This document shows, piece after piece, positions 15,017 through 24,227 of a stretch of 35,095 nt of DNA (the stretch's first letter is position 1; every line of letters begins with the position of its first letter). The position numbers were made by a program, and so were the translations under genes. Source of the stretch: an uncultured Clostridia bacterium (GTDB lineage Bacteria > Bacillota > Clostridia > Christensenellales > UBA1242). The notes under the pieces were generated by a model that saw only the letters and a list, made by a program, of their open reading frames with translations, was not told the origin of the DNA and did no database searches. The stretch lies in contig CALVNE010000009.1 of assembly GCA_944349515.1 (NCBI GenBank), forward strand, positions 1-35,095. Direction: 5' to 3'.

Positions 15017-18000
15017 ATGATAAAATCAAAAAACAAAATTAAAGTCATTTTAACCACATTTGGAACAATCGAGGTATTGGAACTGCCTTTGCAATTGCAT
15101 AAGGATAGTTTCAATAATGTTTTGATACAGGTTTTAATACCTATCACAGAAGATAGAACAGAGACATCTTTTGTGAAGATATATGGAAACACTGTTGATA
15201 GCACGGGGGCGAAAGTGTGGAACAGTCAAACTTACAGTATATATTACAAAACAAATGATGTTATTGATAAGTTTGAATACGCAGTTTATGAAGATGTTTT
15301 CCCGGAAGAGTTTAGCACAATTAATGGCGATTTAAACTTAACCATTTCTTATGCCGACTTAAACGAAGATGGCGAGGCGATTGATTTGATAACAAGTCAA
15401 CCGCTTCATTTATTTATAAACGGCGAAGGATATAATCAAAATGGTGTTCAAATTTCGCAATATGATGCCACTGTTTCGAGAATAAATCTTTTGAGCGAGT
15501 TATCCGTTTTGAAACTTGATATAAGCAAAGATTTACCACTCGGCATTGTGTTTAATAAAGAGGGCTTTAAATCGCCTTTTTACAGGTTTTATACAAGCGA
15601 CAATGAAAGTGCTAATCTAGACTATGTTTTGCCTATCAACAGTGATTCAACCGCATCTAAACAATGCTCTATTGTTGCAAATAGCATCGTGAAAGACACA
15701 GAGAGTCCAGAGGTTATAGGTTATCAAACTGAATTTGCTTTCTTTGAAGGTGGTGTTTGCCAAAGGACTAACAAATACAATATTTCACAAGGCAGTATTA
15801 GTAACTATGTCTTACTTGAAAGTGGCGAGTGGGAGATTGCAAATCAAGACTATATCACTTTGATAAAATCACAAGCCGACCAAAACTCGGAAGATATTGA
15901 AACGCTTTATAGATATTACAACACTGGCACGAACTATCTGGGCGAATATCCATCACAATTCACTTTGCCGACAGACAGCGAGTTGAACCAATATGTTCAA
16001 GCGAATTTTAACAGGGCGCCACAAAATGGTGACGAGTTGACCTTTGTTTTGCTTGTGGAAGATGGCACCGATGTTGTGTATATGATTAAATATAGTGAAG
16101 TCAAGGGAGTTTGGACGGAAACACCTTTACCTTCCGTAGAGCCTGCTAAAAACGGCACAATGGGCATAATTCAAGGCACCGGCGAAGAAAAACTCACCAA
16201 CACTAGAAAAGTGCTTGTAGATGTCAATAACGGCGAAATAAGCGATATTTTGCACGCAAACGAAAGTGGGACAAAAGAAAGCGTTTCAAGCCACTTAAAT
16301 CGTAACAGCCAAAATATAGCGCAAAACGCTTCTAATATAGAGGCGGAAACGGAGAGAGCAGAGTTGGTTGAAGAAACTCTTACGGATAACCTAAACGCCG
16401 AAATTAGCCGTGCTACAACGGCAGAAAGCGCTATAACCGATGCGCTAAATGATGAAGTTACAAGAGCAACAACTGCCGAAAGCTTGCTTAAAACCAGCAT
16501 TGATAATGAAATAACGAGAGCAACCAACGCAGAGAATTCGATTGCCGAAGATTTAGAGGATGAAATAACTCGTGCAAAACAAGCCGAAGAGACAAATGCA
16601 ACAGCAATTGTAAACGAAACCGCAAGGGCGACTAACGCTGAAAACTCACTAGATACTGATAAACTTGATAAAGATAACATCAATGCTAATTATTTAAAAA
16701 ATATTGTCTTTTCAGTGAATGGCGACAATGGAGTGGCAAATTTAACGCTAAACAATCCTGTAACGGGACAAACACAAAGTGTTGAAATAACGGTCACATC
16801 GCCGGCAAGTTCTACAAATACGGGTCTTATGACTGCAGAGATGGTGCAAGCGCTCAATAATGCAATTGAAGACATTGAAAGTTTAAAATATATCGGTAAA
16901 CAAGTGGCAAGTTTTCAAACATATGCCGATGCCGAATTATTTGACTTCTCCACACTTTCAAATATACACGAAAACGATTATTTTATAGTATATGAAGACG
17001 AGAGCAGAACTGAACCTTCAGAGAAAGACAAAACAACAAGATATGTTTGCGTGGATAACACGGCACCGATAACGATTGATAGTTTTCAATTCTCTGGTGT
17101 TGTTGATACTGTTCTTATTCAGGTTGCGACAGAAGACGAATTAGGTGGTGTTTTAAGCACTAACACAAACGGATACATCTATGTTGAAAATACCGGCGCA
17201 ATGAAACTTGTAGGGTATGATAATATAATTTCAAGCATCAACAATTTAACTACTGCCGTTACCAATGAAACCACAAGAGCAACAAGTGCCGAAGAAGCAT
17301 TAAGTCAAGCAATTACTACGGAAACCACAAGAGCGCAACAAGCAGAACAAGAAAACGCTAGTGCGATCTCGGCTGAAACAACGCGTGCGCAACTAGCGGA
17401 ACAGGCGAATGCAAGTGCCATTTCAGCCGAAACGCAACGAGCACAACAAGCAGAGCAAGAAAATGCTGATGCTATAGAAACAAAAGCCAATAAAACCACT
17501 ACAGTGGCAGGAAAACCGCTCAGTGCAGATGTTTCCCTTGGAACGCTGACAATTAAGCAAAATAACAACGATTTGGGCGATTACAACGGCGAAACTGACA
17601 AAGAGATAAATATCATAACACCAACTGCCACAAGTGATTTAACAAATGACGGTGATGGAACAAAAGTTAACGGTGCGAATGACCCATATGCAAAAATTAG
17701 TCAAATTCCGACTAACAACAATCAACTCACAAATGGCGCAGGATATACCAAAATTACTATAAATAACCAGCCAGAAGACGCATTAAATTTTACAAGCGAC
17801 CCACAATCCCAGATTGATGAAAAAGTTGGATATATTGAGCAAACAATATTGCCAACAGATATCGACACACAAAAAGCACAATTATTAAGTTTAATATATC
17901 CAATTGGCTCTATATATATGAGTGTAAATAATGTTAGTCCACAAACATTTTTAGGTGGAACTTGGGAAGTATGGGGAAATGGGCGAGTTCCTTTAGCAAT

Positions 18001-18358
18001 AGGGAATAATGGCGAAACTAACTATACAACAGCAGAACAAACAGGTGGTAGTGAAAATAGCGTTGCAACGCACAATCATACACAAAATGCACACTACCAC
18101 AACATTTTAAGTTTGGATAATGGATATAGCGCAAACGCTGTTCCATCGAATCCACAAGGGACTTCAAGAGGCATGGCATTTCTTGAAAACAATAACTGGG
18201 CTGCAGAATATAGTCATGTGGCAAGAGCTGATACCACAGGAGGAATACAGGACAGGCAAATTATTAGAAATACTACGGCAACTAACCAAGAAGCAGGTAT
18301 TACAGGCGGGAATCGTATGCCGTTTATCACATGCTATATGTGGAAAAGAATCGCATAA
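15017..18358 (+). CDS. Tail fibre/appendage protein with coiled-coil repeats and C-terminal collar-like domain
   Basis: 1113 residues, AAAGGAGAGG ribosome site. Residues 1-160 form a beta domain resembling the BppU-type N-terminal attachment domain. Residues about 435-560 and 740-830 consist of heptad-like repeats of the type AETTRAQQAEQENASAI that form trimeric coiled coils. The C-terminal 170 residues begin YPIGSIYMSVN and contain FLGGTWEVWG and HNHTQNAHYH, the pattern of tail-collar and fibre-tip domains, and end in MPFITCYMWKRIA. It is the receptor-binding appendage. The histidine run HNHTQNAHYH may bind metal. It is followed at once by a second fibre. Confidence 0.85.
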   Translation: MIKSKNKIKVILTTFGTIEVLELPLQLHKDSFNNVLIQVLIPITEDRTETSFVKIYGNTVDSTGAKVWNSQTYSIYYKTNDVIDKFEYAVYEDVFPEEFSTINGDLNLTISYADLNEDGEAIDLITSQPLHLFINGEGYNQNGVQISQYDATVSRINLLSELSVLKLDISKDLPLGIVFNKEGFKSPFYRFYTSDNESANLDYVLPINSDSTASKQCSIVANSIVKDTESPEVIGYQTEFAFFEGGVCQRTNKYNISQGSISNYVLLESGEWEIANQDYITLIKSQADQNSEDIETLYRYYNTGTNYLGEYPSQFTLPTDSELNQYVQANFNRAPQNGDELTFVLLVEDGTDVVYMIKYSEVKGVWTETPLPSVEPAKNGTMGIIQGTGEEKLTNTRKVLVDVNNGEISDILHANESGTKESVSSHLNRNSQNIAQNASNIEAETERAELVEETLTDNLNAEISRATTAESAITDALNDEVTRATTAESLLKTSIDNEITRATNAENSIAEDLEDEITRAKQAEETNATAIVNETARATNAENSLDTDKLDKDNINANYLKNIVFSVNGDNGVANLTLNNPVTGQTQSVEITVTSPASSTNTGLMTAEMVQALNNAIEDIESLKYIGKQVASFQTYADAELFDFSTLSNIHENDYFIVYEDESRTEPSEKDKTTRYVCVDNTAPITIDSFQFSGVVDTVLIQVATEDELGGVLSTNTNGYIYVENTGAMKLVGYDNIISSINNLTTAVTNETTRATSAEEALSQAITTETTRAQQAEQENASAISAETTRAQLAEQANASAISAETQRAQQAEQENADAIETKANKTTTVAGKPLSADVSLGTLTIKQNNNDLGDYNGETDKEINIITPTATSDLTNDGDGTKVNGANDPYAKISQIPTNNNQLTNGAGYTKITINNQPEDALNFTSDPQSQIDEKVGYIEQTILPTDIDTQKAQLLSLIYPIGSIYMSVNNVSPQTFLGGTWEVWGNGRVPLAIGNNGETNYTTAEQTGGSENSVATHNHTQNAHYHNILSLDNGYSANAVPSNPQGTSRGMAFLENNNWAAEYSHVARADTTGGIQDRQIIRNTTATNQEAGITGGNRMPFITCYMWKRIA

Positions 18359-18372
18359 TGGAGGATAATTTT

Positions 18373-19038
18373 ATGGCAAAAAATATAACTTTAAAAAATA
18401 GCAATCAAGAAGATTTATACCCTATAACAACCACAGATAATGTTGTTCAAGGAGGTTCTACACTAACCGATGTTTTAAATAATAAATTTGATAAGACAGG
18501 CGGAACGATTACTGGAGATGTTGGAATCAATGGTTCATTAAACGGTAGTGTTGTAAGATTTGGAGATGCAGAACTTGATGGAACAAATCAAGGTGGTAGC
18601 ATTGAATTAGGTTCGTTGAGTGAAACATCAACACCATTTATTGATTTTCATACAGACGGGAACCCAGTTACTGATTTTAATGTGAGAATGCTGGCAAGTG
18701 GCAATGAGTTACGAATTACTGCAAGCGAAGGAATTGTCCTTAATGGTTATCAATTAGGACAACTCGAAGAAACAATTGCTACTTTACAGGATACAAACAC
18801 GCAGACATTATCAAATCCCCTTAGCAAATATTCGTATGTCTTAATAATGTCCGAACATGATGGTATTCGAAGATATTCAGCGTTATTGCCTGTAGGGTAC
18901 TTACGTGCGAACCAAAACAATGAAATACGTTTTAAGTGTTGGGATGATTCTGCATTCCGTTTGATTTTTACAAGTACTACGGTACGTTGTACAAATGAGT
19001 ATTATGCATACCCTATTACCATACACGGAATGATATAA
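18373..19038 (+). CDS. Second tail fibre/receptor-binding protein
   Basis: 221 residues with the ATG at 18373 preceded by GGAGGA; an upstream in-frame ATG at 18331 overlaps the previous gene and lacks a site. The N-terminus (KNITLKNSNQEDLYPITTTDNV) is typical of short phage fibre proteins, then NKFDKTGGTITGDVGINGS matches the KTGGT(I/M)TG repeat of tail fibre shafts. The C-terminal half is beta-rich and likely the tip. It lies between the large fibre and the assembly chaperone. Confidence 0.8.
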   Translation: MAKNITLKNSNQEDLYPITTTDNVVQGGSTLTDVLNNKFDKTGGTITGDVGINGSLNGSVVRFGDAELDGTNQGGSIELGSLSETSTPFIDFHTDGNPVTDFNVRMLASGNELRITASEGIVLNGYQLGQLEETIATLQDTNTQTLSNPLSKYSYVLIMSEHDGIRRYSALLPVGYLRANQNNEIRFKCWDDSAFRLIFTSTTVRCTNEYYAYPITIHGMI

Positions 19039-19048
19039 AGGAGGGAAT

Positions 19049-19426
19049 ATGGAATATTATGTTGGCTATATTTTCACTTATAGTGAAGATTATCCGAATA
19101 TTGCAAAATGGTGTAATGAAAATAGGAAAGTTATTAAACAAATTGAAAATGATGCCAACGGACAAAGGCAGTTTAAAATTCAAGAATCAATGATTTTTAT
19201 TCAAACAGAGGAGCAAGTATTAGACAAACTGAGATATAGGCGGGGATGCGAGTGTTTCACTTTCATCAATCGTGGCGCATTATGGTATAATACACTAACG
19301 AAAGAGCAACAGCAAGAGTTAAACACTTGGTATCAAGCGTGGCTTAATGTTCCGCAAGTTTATTTAGAAACAAAGCCAGAAGATATTGAAACGATTATAC
19401 CAGCAAAACCGATATGGCTTGATTAA
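19049..19426 (+). CDS. Tail fibre assembly chaperone-like protein
   Basis: 125 residues, AAGGAGGG ribosome site. The last 45 residues, LTKEQQQELNTWYQAWLNVP then a PAKPIWLD end, follow the E-Q...L..W..AWLD.P....PEKP.WL pattern of tail fibre assembly (Tfa/XkdW-like) proteins, which help fibres fold and trimerise. Its position straight after the fibres and before the operon terminator agrees. The N-terminal 70 residues are less conserved and may bind the fibre tip. Confidence 0.75.
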   Translation: MEYYVGYIFTYSEDYPNIAKWCNENRKVIKQIENDANGQRQFKIQESMIFIQTEEQVLDKLRYRRGCECFTFINRGALWYNTLTKEQQQELNTWYQAWLNVPQVYLETKPEDIETIIPAKPIWLD

Positions 19427-19443
19427 AATACCATATAAAAATA

Positions 19444-19476
19444 AGGGAGAAGGCTAAAATCTTCTCCCTATTTTTT
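19444..19476 (+). terminator. Late operon terminator
   Basis: AGGGAGAAG (19444-19452) pairs perfectly with CTTCTCCCT (19461-19469), 8-base loop, then A and six Ts. It closes the phage late operon and marks the right limit of recognisable prophage genes. Confidence 0.92.
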
Positions 19477-19643
19477 AGCCGCATTTCATGTCACATTTTT
19501 AGTCACAAAATTTTAAAAACTGGTAAAAACAATTGACTTTTAATGATTTAAAATGTAAAATGTAACAATATTTAGTGGATAATGACATATTTTGAACACT
19601 AGATTTTGTGTTTGTAATTCCCTATAACTCCCACCAAAAGAAA

Positions 19644-19855
19644 AAACTGCGCTTTTGCTCGTTTTCAAAACAAGTTTGAAAAGCATCGCTTTTTCGCTTG
19701 TTTTTTCTTTTTTGCGACCAAACGCAACTCGCATTCCATTGGCGAGTTGGTCGCAACTTTTTTAAGTCTGGCTTCGCGAGCATTCATACCAAACTGCACT
19801 TTTGCTCGTTTTAAAAACAAGTTTGAAAATTTTTGCTTGTTTTTTCTTTTTCGCA
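19644..19855. repeat. Imperfect direct repeats flanking a palindrome in a 570-bp non-coding stretch
   Basis: The interval 19477-20003 has no convincing gene. Two roughly 70-bp similar copies, 19644-19714 and 19791-19855, both start AAACTGC(G/A)CTTTTGCTCG and end in a T-rich TTGTTTTTTCTTTTT(T)CGC part. Between them CAACTCGC (19725-19732) can pair with GCGAGTTG (19742-19749) and GCGACCAA (19714-19721) with TTGGTCGC (19747-19754), followed by a T run. It looks like a dispersed intergenic repeat of the host or the junction left by an insertion. Confidence 0.6.
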
Positions 19856-19945
19856 AAAAGGTATTACTAGAGGAGTGTAGAGAAAAATATTTGATTTCCC
19901 ATATTCAACCTTTTTTATTTTTTTTAAGAAATAGAGAAAAATTTG

Positions 19946-19974
19946 TTGGAAAAAGTAATTTTATTTGGTATAAT
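19946..19974 (+). promoter_or_regulatory. Promoter of the VirB6-like gene
   Basis: TTGGAA (19946-19951) and TATAAT (19969-19974) with 17 bp spacing, 30 bp before the ATG, followed by a GGGGAAGAAGGA ribosome site. Confidence 0.75.
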
Positions 19975-20003
19975 GAGAAAAATAAGGTAAAGGGGAAGAA
20001 GGA

Positions 20004-22487
20004 ATGTTTGATTGGATAGGCGATTTTTTTAAAGAATTGCTAAATTTAATACCAAAATTGGTCTATCTTTTATACACCGCCTTTATCAGCCTCATCGACC
20101 TTTTGCAACTGTTATTCCGCAAACTTGCCGGGCTTGATGTTTACTATGTCAACGGCGAGCCTATTGGGGGTGATCTTGTCACCAACTTTATTCAAGGCAT
20201 TTTGGGAATAGGTTCTAGATACGGCTCATCCAGCGACTTTGCTGACCGCACTGACTACTCCGCGCTTTCCACCGTCTTTTGGTCGTTTGTGATTTTCGGC
20301 TTAGTTGTCTGCTTTGTATCCACGCTTATCGCCATCTTCAAAAGCCATTATACATACAATGAAAAATCGGCAAAGGGTCCAATGCCTATCGTCGCGTCTG
20401 CGGGCAAGGCGGTTTTAAACATGGTTGCCGTGCCACTTATCGTCGTTTTGGGTCTTTGGCTTAGTCAAGCAATTTTAACGGCGCTTGATTCCTTCACCTC
20501 CACCACGTCGGACAGCATTGTTTCCATTTTCGGCACTGATGCGGAGGGCAACAGCAACGCCGAGCAACTGCTGGAACCGGTCGAGTACCGGCAAAACGGC
20601 GTCACTTATCAAACCTATCTATATTATGATATGTTCGGCTATACGGCGAACATTTGGTATACGGACGCCCTCAGTTGGGTGGGCGATAGAATTGAGGACG
20701 TTTTGGAGGTGGTGACTTCCTACCAGCCTGCCGAGGAAGATATGGCGCGCGTGGCGGCACGCACACAGACCTTCTCTGGCTCTATTTTCAAGGTGGCAGC
20801 GTATAACGCTAACCGTGTGCGAAGTGGCGAATATGTCACCTCCGACGACTATGTCAATTCGAACATCACTGGTTTCGGCGGAGGAGGTCTCACGTTATTC
20901 ACCGATTATACCAACACCGAAGAGGCAGCGAACATGGTGGATACTTCCTTTGCGAACTTTTTACACTTGCAAAACACCTATGAGGTGAGTTACAACACCC
21001 TTCCAAGAGAGCGCTATTTTCTCAACTTCACCACCGATACGGTATCCTCCTTCTCGAAGTTTAATGTCGGTTTGGTGTGGTATTACTACGACCTTTGGGA
21101 CTTCAACTTTATCGTCGGTTTTGGCGCGGCAATAGTATGTATTGTCATCTTCTTCAATATAATTTTGGGCTTGATGACTCGCTTCTTCCTGAGCATAATT
21201 TTATTCCTAGTTATGCCACCGCTGGCGGGGCTGGCGCCACTTGATGGTGGCAAAGCCTTCGGTTCATGGCGTGAAACCTTTATGAAACAAGTGCTAATGG
21301 CGTATGGCGCCGTCGTCGGTATGAATCTAATTTTGTTACTGTTGCCGTTTATCAATAACATAGACTTCTTCAATGTTCCTATTGCCGACTTAATTGTTCA
21401 AGTCATGTTTATCATAGTCGGACTAATCACTATTAAAACGGCAATTTCCATCCTATCCTCAGTCATTGGCGCCGAGGACGCCAACAAAACCGGCGACGCT
21501 ATCAATAAAGAGGTCGGCACGGTGGCGGGCAAAGCGGCCTCCATGACGGTGGGGGCAGCCAAGATTGCCGGCAAGGCGTTTATGAACCTAACCCCAGCGG
21601 GTATCGCAGCAAAAACGGGTATGCGTGCATTGGGTAAAGGAGTTGGTAAAGTTGTCAACTCCAAGGCGGCGCGTATTACTGGCGGTGCAGTCGGTGGTTT
21701 CTTGAAAGGTGGCGTTACCGGTGCTCGTGGTGCCATCGAGCAAGTTAAGGCAGAGGACGAACTTAAACAAGCTGGCAAAGCAGACCTTATGGAGAGTCTA
21801 GACGGCATGGATTTAAGAGGTAAAAATGGCAAACTCCGCAAAGGTCAAATAAAGGCTATGGCAAAAGCGCATGGCTTCACCAACAGTCAAGCAACGCAAC
21901 TTGCAAGGGCGGCGGAAGACTCCTTAAATGCTGACGGAACAATCAACAAAGACTTACTTGCTAAGAACTATATGGTTAAGCGTGATATGCATGGCGACAT
22001 TAAGGCGAAAAATATAGGTACCGGACACGAGAAATATGTCAAAAATGATAGAGCATTTGCCAAGTACGCTGGCTTTAAAAAAGATGATTACACCCCGCTT
22101 GGCTTTGCAAATTCTCCGGAGGCAGAAGTCTTAACAAATACCGGCGCCAGAAAACCGTTGTCACAAAGAAGATTTAAAGATGCACAAGCAATACAAGCGT
22201 ATGCGAGGGCAAATCCGGGCGTTTTAGGTGGTGCTTTCAGAGGAATTATTGGAGATGCGGGCAGATCCGGTTCCGACATTGCTAAACAATTTATGGCTAA
22301 CTTCAAAACCGGTATCAAACAGTCCGACGGCGTCAATGAATTCCTTGAAAAATCGGGCATTGAGAAGAAATCAGACTGGGCGGCAGAAACAGCGGGCAAC
22401 ACCAGACCTCTTGGCGAGAAGATGGACGCTCTCAACAAAGGCATCACTGACCTCACAAATGCCATTAAAGATAACAAAAAACCGTAA
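20004..22487 (+). CDS. VirB6/TrbL-like multi-pass membrane protein of ICE type
   Basis: 827 residues. Hydrophobic segments lie at about 12-38, 88-113, 130-155, 372-400, 400-425, 432-455 and 463-485, with a 200-residue loop between the third and fourth. A central block MPPLAGLAPLDGGKAFGSWR then KQVLMAYGAVVGMNL is the kind of W-plus-small-residue motif found in VirB6/TrbL-like proteins of conjugative elements, including the mycoplasma and clostridial ICE membrane proteins. The C-terminal 340 residues are Ala/Gly/Lys-rich and cytosolic. It would form part of a DNA transfer channel, but no other conjugation gene is in the window. Its codon use is clearly more GC-rich than that of the phage genes. 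Confidence 0.6.
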   Translation: MFDWIGDFFKELLNLIPKLVYLLYTAFISLIDLLQLLFRKLAGLDVYYVNGEPIGGDLVTNFIQGILGIGSRYGSSSDFADRTDYSALSTVFWSFVIFGLVVCFVSTLIAIFKSHYTYNEKSAKGPMPIVASAGKAVLNMVAVPLIVVLGLWLSQAILTALDSFTSTTSDSIVSIFGTDAEGNSNAEQLLEPVEYRQNGVTYQTYLYYDMFGYTANIWYTDALSWVGDRIEDVLEVVTSYQPAEEDMARVAARTQTFSGSIFKVAAYNANRVRSGEYVTSDDYVNSNITGFGGGGLTLFTDYTNTEEAANMVDTSFANFLHLQNTYEVSYNTLPRERYFLNFTTDTVSSFSKFNVGLVWYYYDLWDFNFIVGFGAAIVCIVIFFNIILGLMTRFFLSIILFLVMPPLAGLAPLDGGKAFGSWRETFMKQVLMAYGAVVGMNLILLLLPFINNIDFFNVPIADLIVQVMFIIVGLITIKTAISILSSVIGAEDANKTGDAINKEVGTVAGKAASMTVGAAKIAGKAFMNLTPAGIAAKTGMRALGKGVGKVVNSKAARITGGAVGGFLKGGVTGARGAIEQVKAEDELKQAGKADLMESLDGMDLRGKNGKLRKGQIKAMAKAHGFTNSQATQLARAAEDSLNADGTINKDLLAKNYMVKRDMHGDIKAKNIGTGHEKYVKNDRAFAKYAGFKKDDYTPLGFANSPEAEVLTNTGARKPLSQRRFKDAQAIQAYARANPGVLGGAFRGIIGDAGRSGSDIAKQFMANFKTGIKQSDGVNEFLEKSGIEKKSDWAAETAGNTRPLGEKMDALNKGITDLTNAIKDNKKP

Positions 22488-22523
22488 AACTGTTTACAGT
22501 GCAGAGACATGGATAGCACAAAG

Positions 22524-22556
22524 AGCGCGGAAGTCCACCGCGCTTTTCTTGTTTTT
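22524..22556 (+). terminator. Terminator after the VirB6-like gene
   Basis: AGCGCGG (22524-22530) pairs with CCGCGCT (22538-22544), 7-base loop, followed by TTTCTTGTTTTT. Confidence 0.85.
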
Positions 22557-22639
22557 AGTGTAATTACTGCACTTTTCAAACTATAAACCTATTTTGGTTT
22601 TTCATTTTTCAACATATTGTTGTATTACTAGTGGCAAAT

Positions 22640-22668
22640 TTGACAGCGTGCTAGTTTTGTAGTATAAT
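22640..22668 (+). promoter_or_regulatory. Consensus promoter of the small companion gene
   Basis: TTGACA (22640-22645) and TATAAT (22663-22668) with 17 bp spacing. A GAGGTGG ribosome site follows. Both hexamers are perfect. Confidence 0.9.
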
Positions 22669-22685
22669 AAAAAAGAGGTGGAATT

Positions 22686-22928
22686 ATGGGCTTTTTAAAA
22701 GGTATTTTTAAAGACGCAAAGAACACACTGTCATGCGCGGGCAGTTACTTTTTCAAAACGCTAAAGTCGCTTTTAGACGAGGTGCCGGCCTTTAAGGCAT
22801 TTACAGAAAAAAGCGAAATTCTTAAAAAACCGAATTATGAGAAAGAAACCGCCAAAAATATGGCAAAAATTAGCCAAGGACTAAACAAACTCAACGAATC
22901 TATCAAAGAATTAAGTAAAAACATCTAG
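22686..22928 (+). CDS. Small helical protein next to the VirB6-like gene
   Basis: 80 residues with own perfect promoter and terminator, so clearly a transcribed unit. The N-terminus is moderately hydrophobic (GFLKGIFKDAKNTLS) and the C-terminus (NMAKISQGLNKLNESIKELS) resembles the last residues of the 827-residue protein (KMDALNKGITDLTNAIKD), which may mean a shared binding partner or a partial duplication. No domain is recognised. Function unknown. Confidence 0.6.
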   Translation: MGFLKGIFKDAKNTLSCAGSYFFKTLKSLLDEVPAFKAFTEKSEILKKPNYEKETAKNMAKISQGLNKLNESIKELSKNI

Positions 22929-23020
22929 TTGCCACAATCCTTTTCGTATCCAAATTGCAATAATTATCAATTACAAAAAATATTTAAAGATAATTACAGA
23001 AAGTATGACAGAAAAACAAT

Positions 23021-23051
23021 AAAAATCCACCAATATTACAAGTGGATTTTT
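23021..23051 (+). terminator. Terminator before the left attachment site
   Basis: AAAAATCCAC (23021-23030) pairs perfectly with GTGGATTTTT (23042-23051), loop of 11. The A-run and T-run make it bidirectional. It ends the 80-residue gene and would also stop integrase transcripts leaving the 11-kb element. Confidence 0.85.
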
Positions 23052-23107
23052 ATAAACCGCTAGTTTGCAAACTTATTTTGAAAACAAGCACAAGTGCAGT
23101 TCCTCTC

Positions 23108-23130
23108 TGGTGGTGATAGGTGGGATCGAA
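23108..23130. repeat. Left attachment site (attL)
   Basis: 23 bases identical to 34093-34115, beginning TGGTGGTGATAGGTGGG. Flanking bases differ on both sides (C/A at left, A/C at right), so the identity is confined to the core. It is a partial tRNA-Met 3' end that lacks the rest of the tRNA. Confidence 0.9.
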
Positions 23131-23198
23131 AAGGTTACTTTTGCTATTTTACAATATATTGTATTGCCTTTGTTTTTTAAAATACTATATTTTGTATA

Positions 23199-24227
23199 TT
23201 ATTCTTTGTTGTTGCCTTTATCTTGTCCGAAATTAGTGTCAAAATCAGTGTCAAATTTTTGCGCTTGTTGTTTTTCAAAATCGCTTAATACTTTTATATA
23301 GTATTTTCTCGTTGTTTTCGTGGTCGAGTGTCCCATCCATTTTGCAATTACGCTTTCACTTATTCCCTGTTCCGCGCACATCGTGCCGAAAGTTGTCCGT
23401 AAATCTTTGATGTGAAATTTCACTTTTGATTGTTTTTCCACTTCTTCTTTAATATATGTTAATTGTCTTATTGAAGTAAACGGAAAAACTTTTTCATTTT
23501 CTTTGTAAACTTTATTTTTTATGATTTCTTTTAGCGGTTTGAAATTAGGAATATATCTATCACTTCCGCTTGTTTTTGTTCCTGGAATATGAATTATATC
23601 GTTTGTTATATCTTTATATTTCAAATTTAATAGTTCATCCCTTCTCGCGCCACTGAACATATAAAAAATGAATATATCTGCGTTTTCTATTTTTCTTGCT
23701 GAATCTATGATTTTTTGTCGTTCGGTTTTTGTCAAACTTCTTCCTTCGTTTCGCTTGTGTTTGTATTTAATAAAGTTTTTTGAGATATTTGTTTTTAGAA
23801 GATTGTCGTTTTCAAATGCACTTTGGAAAATTCCTGTTGTGATAATTACGATATCTTCTTTTTTTCTTATGTTTGGAAAGTTTGTCAAAAAAGTGTTTAT
23901 TTCAGAAGCAGTAAAATCTCTTATTGGTTTGTTTTTTAAATTTGGCTTGATATGGTTTTCAATGGTTTGCTTGGTTTTTCTCAAAGTGGTTTCATTTTGA
24001 GTTGCCTTTTTGTATGTTTCTACCCAGAAGTCTATATAAGCGTGTAACTTTGTTGGTTCTTTTGCTTTTGGGCTTAGGTTATCAATTTGTGATTTAAGGT
24101 TTAAATAACACTCTTTTTGTGTTTTGCCATAAACACTTATTTGCTTTCCATTTATTGTGTATCTTGCACTATATCTTCCATCTTTTCTTTTCGAAATTTT
24201 ATGTCTTTTATATTTTGAATATTTCAT
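23199..24227 (-). CDS. int: Tyrosine recombinase (integrase)
   Basis: 342 residues, started at the ATG at 24227, which has GGGGGAA in front. An N-terminal arm-binding AP2-like part (KRKDGRYSARYTINGKQISV, about 13-32) is followed by a SAM-like core-binding domain and the catalytic domain. Catalytic residues are visible: Arg in FSGARRDEL (about 194), Lys in PGTKTSGSDR, H-x-x-x-x-R in HIKDLR (about 272-277), His in WMGHSTTKTT and the Tyr of KYYIKV (about 309). It would join the element to the 3' end of tRNA-Met and, with helper factors, excise it. The gene points toward attL 70 bp away. Its C-terminal FDTDFDT repeat is encoded by probable arm sites. An upstream frame may extend it (24228-24369). 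Confidence 0.92.
   Translation of the reverse strand: MKYSKYKRHKISKRKDGRYSARYTINGKQISVYGKTQKECYLNLKSQIDNLSPKAKEPTKLHAYIDFWVETYKKATQNETTLRKTKQTIENHIKPNLKNKPIRDFTASEINTFLTNFPNIRKKEDIVIITTGIFQSAFENDNLLKTNISKNFIKYKHKRNEGRSLTKTERQKIIDSARKIENADIFIFYMFSGARRDELLNLKYKDITNDIIHIPGTKTSGSDRYIPNFKPLKEIIKNKVYKENEKVFPFTSIRQLTYIKEEVEKQSKVKFHIKDLRTTFGTMCAEQGISESVIAKWMGHSTTKTTRKYYIKVLSDFEKQQAQKFDTDFDTNFGQDKGNNKE
23235..23256. promoter_or_regulatory. Candidate integrase arm-binding repeats, left arm
   Basis: AGTGTCAAAA (23235-23244) and AGTGTCAAAT (23247-23256), period 12 bp, lie inside the last codons of the integrase gene and encode its FDTDFDT motif. The same pair is found at the other end of the element (34004-34025). 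Confidence 0.65.

Larger units (their letters stand above)
1..19476 (+). mobile_element. Partial tailed-phage prophage (late region, podovirus-type tail)
   Basis: Co-directional, tightly packed genes encode the classic head order terminase, portal, scaffold, major capsid, connectors, followed by a phi29 gp9-like tail knob and fibres. The block ends at a strong terminator (19444-19476). No tape measure, sheath or long tail-tube gene is seen, which fits a short tail. The left end is outside the window and no integrase, replication or endolysin gene is visible, so the boundaries and att sites of this prophage are unknown. A cargo island occupies 13437-15000. Confidence 0.85.

Noticed and set aside
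16171..16683. 170-residue minus-strand frame inside the tail fibre gene
   Set aside because: It is the antisense shadow of the Ala/Glu/Thr-rich coiled-coil repeats and is Ser/Ala/Val-rich without ribosome site or promoter.
21398..21841. 147-residue minus-strand frame inside the VirB6-like gene
   Set aside because: Shadow of Ala/Gly/Lys-rich coding sequence; Pro/Leu/Ala-rich low-complexity protein with no start signals.
23065..23301. 78-residue plus-strand frame across attL
   Set aside because: It spans the attachment core and the antisense of the integrase 3' end; no ribosome site.
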